Positions 62,453 to 64,000 of a stretch of DNA of 64,000 nt are shown piece after piece (within the stretch, counting starts at the first letter, position 1; every line of letters begins with the position of its first letter). The DNA lies in contig NZ_CP054705.1 of assembly GCF_016495725.1 (NCBI RefSeq), positions 1,736,001 to 1,800,000 on the forward strand, read 5' to 3'. The stretch comes from Salicibibacter cibarius. GTDB taxonomy: Bacteria; Bacillota; Bacilli; Bacillales; Marinococcaceae. A model generated the notes under the pieces. It saw nothing but the letters and a program-made list of their open reading frames with translations. It had not been told where the DNA came from and made no database searches. The position numbers and the translations under genes are program-made.

Positions 62453-63877
62453 ATGAAACAACAAATGTACATTGATGGACAATGGCAAGGTGAAGAATTG
62501 ACCCACATTGAGGTCATCAATCCTGCAACGAAACAAGTGGTTGGAACGGTGCCGAACGGAGGGAAAAACGAAGCAAAACAAGCGGTGGACGCGGCTCATG
62601 CTGCTTTTGCTTCCTGGTCAACATTGACGGCACAAGAACGTGGTAGACTTTTAGCCGTATGGCATCGACTAATCGAAGAAAATAAAGAAGACATTGGAAA
62701 AATCATGACGATGGAACAAGGGAAACCTCTAAAGGAAGCGATAGGGGAAGTCGGGTATGCCAATGGTTTTATCTCGTGGTACGCCGAAGAAGCGAAGCGA
62801 ATTTACGGGGAAACCATTCCGGCTTCTCACGCGAATAAACGCATATTCGTGCAAAAACAGCCGGTCGGTGTTGTGGCAGCCATCACCCCTTGGAACTTCC
62901 CGGCCGCGATGATTACGCGCAAGGTAGGACCGGCCCTCGCTGCAGGTTGTACTGCGGTTATTAAACAGGCAGAAGAAACGCCTCTGACTGCTTTAAAATT
63001 GGCAGAACTCGCCGAAGAAGCCGGTATCCCCGCGGGAGTCGTCAATGTCATCACCGGTAATCCACAAGAGATCGGGGATACATGGCTTGAGGATGAACGT
63101 GTACGGAAGATCACGTTTACAGGCTCCACTGAAGTTGGAAAACAGTTAATGAAAGGGGCCGCTGAAACGGTTAAGAAGGTGTCGCTTGAACTCGGCGGCC
63201 ACGCACCATTTATCGTTATGGAGGATGCAGATTTAGACAAAGCGGTGGAACATTTAATCGGATCGAAATTCCGCAATTCCGGACAAACGTGTATTTGCAC
63301 GAATCGCGTGTATGTACAAGTATCGATTTTGGAAACCTTCAGCGAAAAATTCAAAGCTGCCGTGGCTGATCTGACGACTGGAAACGGATTGGAAGAAAAC
63401 GTTGATCTGGGACCATTGATTAATGATCAAGCGATTGGAAAAGTCCAGAACCATCTCGATGACGCGACAACAAAGGGTGGAGAAGTATTAGTCGGTGGAA
63501 ATAGCTTTGTGAAAAACGAAGGCCAATATTTTGAACCAACCATTATATCCGGCGCCAGCGACGACATGCTCTGCATGAATGAAGAAACATTTGGCCCCGT
63601 CGCACCGATTGCTTCTTTTCAGACCGAAGAAGAAGTCATTCAGCGTGCGAACAACTCTCCCTTCGGTTTAGCAGCTTATGTGTTCTCGGAAAACATCGGG
63701 AAAGCTGTACGCGTCAGCGAAGAATTGGAATACGGCATTGTCGGCGTCAATGACGGACTTCCTTCTGTGCCGCAGGCGCCATTTGGAGGAATGAAGGAAA
63801 GTGGTTTAGGCAGAGAGGGTGGTCACCACGGGATAGGAGAGTATTTGGAAGTGAAGTATATTTCGTTGGGGATCTAG
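62453..63877 (+). CDS. gabD: Succinate-semialdehyde dehydrogenase
   Basis: A 474-residue aldehyde dehydrogenase: ITPWNFPAAMITRKVGPALA, FTGSTEVGKQLM, catalytic Glu in LELGGHAPFIV, catalytic Cys in SGQTCICTNRVYV (two Cys, the first nucleophilic, the second a possible redox switch), and EETFGPVAPIASF. Length and pattern match GabD (NAD(P)-dependent). With gabT it converts GABA to succinate. Confidence 0.93.
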   Translation: MKQQMYIDGQWQGEELTHIEVINPATKQVVGTVPNGGKNEAKQAVDAAHAAFASWSTLTAQERGRLLAVWHRLIEENKEDIGKIMTMEQGKPLKEAIGEVGYANGFISWYAEEAKRIYGETIPASHANKRIFVQKQPVGVVAAITPWNFPAAMITRKVGPALAAGCTAVIKQAEETPLTALKLAELAEEAGIPAGVVNVITGNPQEIGDTWLEDERVRKITFTGSTEVGKQLMKGAAETVKKVSLELGGHAPFIVMEDADLDKAVEHLIGSKFRNSGQTCICTNRVYVQVSILETFSEKFKAAVADLTTGNGLEENVDLGPLINDQAIGKVQNHLDDATTKGGEVLVGGNSFVKNEGQYFEPTIISGASDDMLCMNEETFGPVAPIASFQTEEEVIQRANNSPFGLAAYVFSENIGKAVRVSEELEYGIVGVNDGLPSVPQAPFGGMKESGLGREGGHHGIGEYLEVKYISLGI

Positions 63878-63943
63878 GTTATTTACTTCCCATACGATCC
63901 TCGCGAATAGCTCTATAATCGAATATTCAATGGAGGAATAACT

Positions 63944-64000
63944 ATGAGTAAACAATCATTATTGTTTTATGGCGGAAAAATACTAACAATGAGCGATGGA
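63944..64000 (+). CDS. Amidohydrolase-family protein, start only
   Basis: ATG 63944 with TGGAGGA upstream opens MSKQSLLFYGGKILTMSDG and then the window ends. The YGGKILTM start is typical of amidohydrolases of the YtcJ type. The rest lies outside the window. Confidence 0.6.
   Translation, partial: MSKQSLLFYGGKILTMSDG

Overview
The window looks like chromosomal DNA of a low-to-mid GC Gram-positive of the Bacillaceae, probably a moderately halophilic or alkaliphilic one. The reasons are strong AGGAGG-type ribosome sites, frequent GTG and TTG starts, very acidic secreted binding proteins, several sodium- or betaine-type carriers and Bacillus-type regulators. No rRNA, tRNA or CRISPR array was seen.

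Layout. 0-5.2 kb: a glycosyltransferase cut by the left edge, small spore-type or hypothetical genes, an Rpn-like nuclease and a dead CBS-domain gene. 5.2-12.8 kb: a sugar-acid operon (GntR regulator, TRAP transporter DctPQM, RspB-like dehydrogenase, UxuA, UxuB) with a divergent Ldh-family dehydrogenase and a 26-bp palindrome between. 12.9-19.6 kb: a xylulokinase-like kinase, then a five-gene set for a multi-subunit FAD/[2Fe-2S] amino-acid-type dehydrogenase with its own permease and an Asp/Glu-type racemase. 19.6-21.8 kb: tandem repeats and an IscB element (RNA-guided HNH nuclease plus its structured RNA) sitting inside a zeta-toxin-like relic. 21.9-24.3 kb: methionine gamma-lyase and a YczE-type membrane protein. 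24.4-30.9 kb: an AT-rich four-carbon sugar-acid operon (OtnK-like kinase, GntR, Zn-dehydrogenase, TRAP transporter, class II aldolase). 31.0-40.8 kb: an IclR-controlled cluster with aminotransferase, thiamine-diphosphate enzyme, hydantoinase A, hydantoinase B broken by one stop codon, a 38-residue membrane peptide and a sodium:solute symporter. 41-43.3 kb: a dead ABC transporter. 43.7-48.4 kb: NCS1 permease, small membrane protein, SDR and BCCT carrier. 49.3-51.3 kb: gene debris around a TetR regulator. 51.7-57.8 kb: an acetone-carboxylase-like three-subunit operon followed by a beta-keto-acid cleavage enzyme. 57.9-59.4 kb: IS1182-type and FAH-family relics. 59.6-64 kb: gabR, gabT, gabD and the start of an amidohydrolase.

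The window is therefore a catabolic island: several self-contained uptake-plus-degradation modules, each with its own regulator, separated by decayed genes. Three copies of the gabR 3' end (31.0, 41.0 and 59.6 kb) lie at module borders. The most notable points are the apparently intact IscB element with a guide that can be predicted from the rebuilt insertion site, a TetR with operator-like sites placed identically inside three promoters leading to the carboxylase operon, and the pairing of an acetone-type carboxylase with a BKACE enzyme, which suggests an unusual ketone degradation route.
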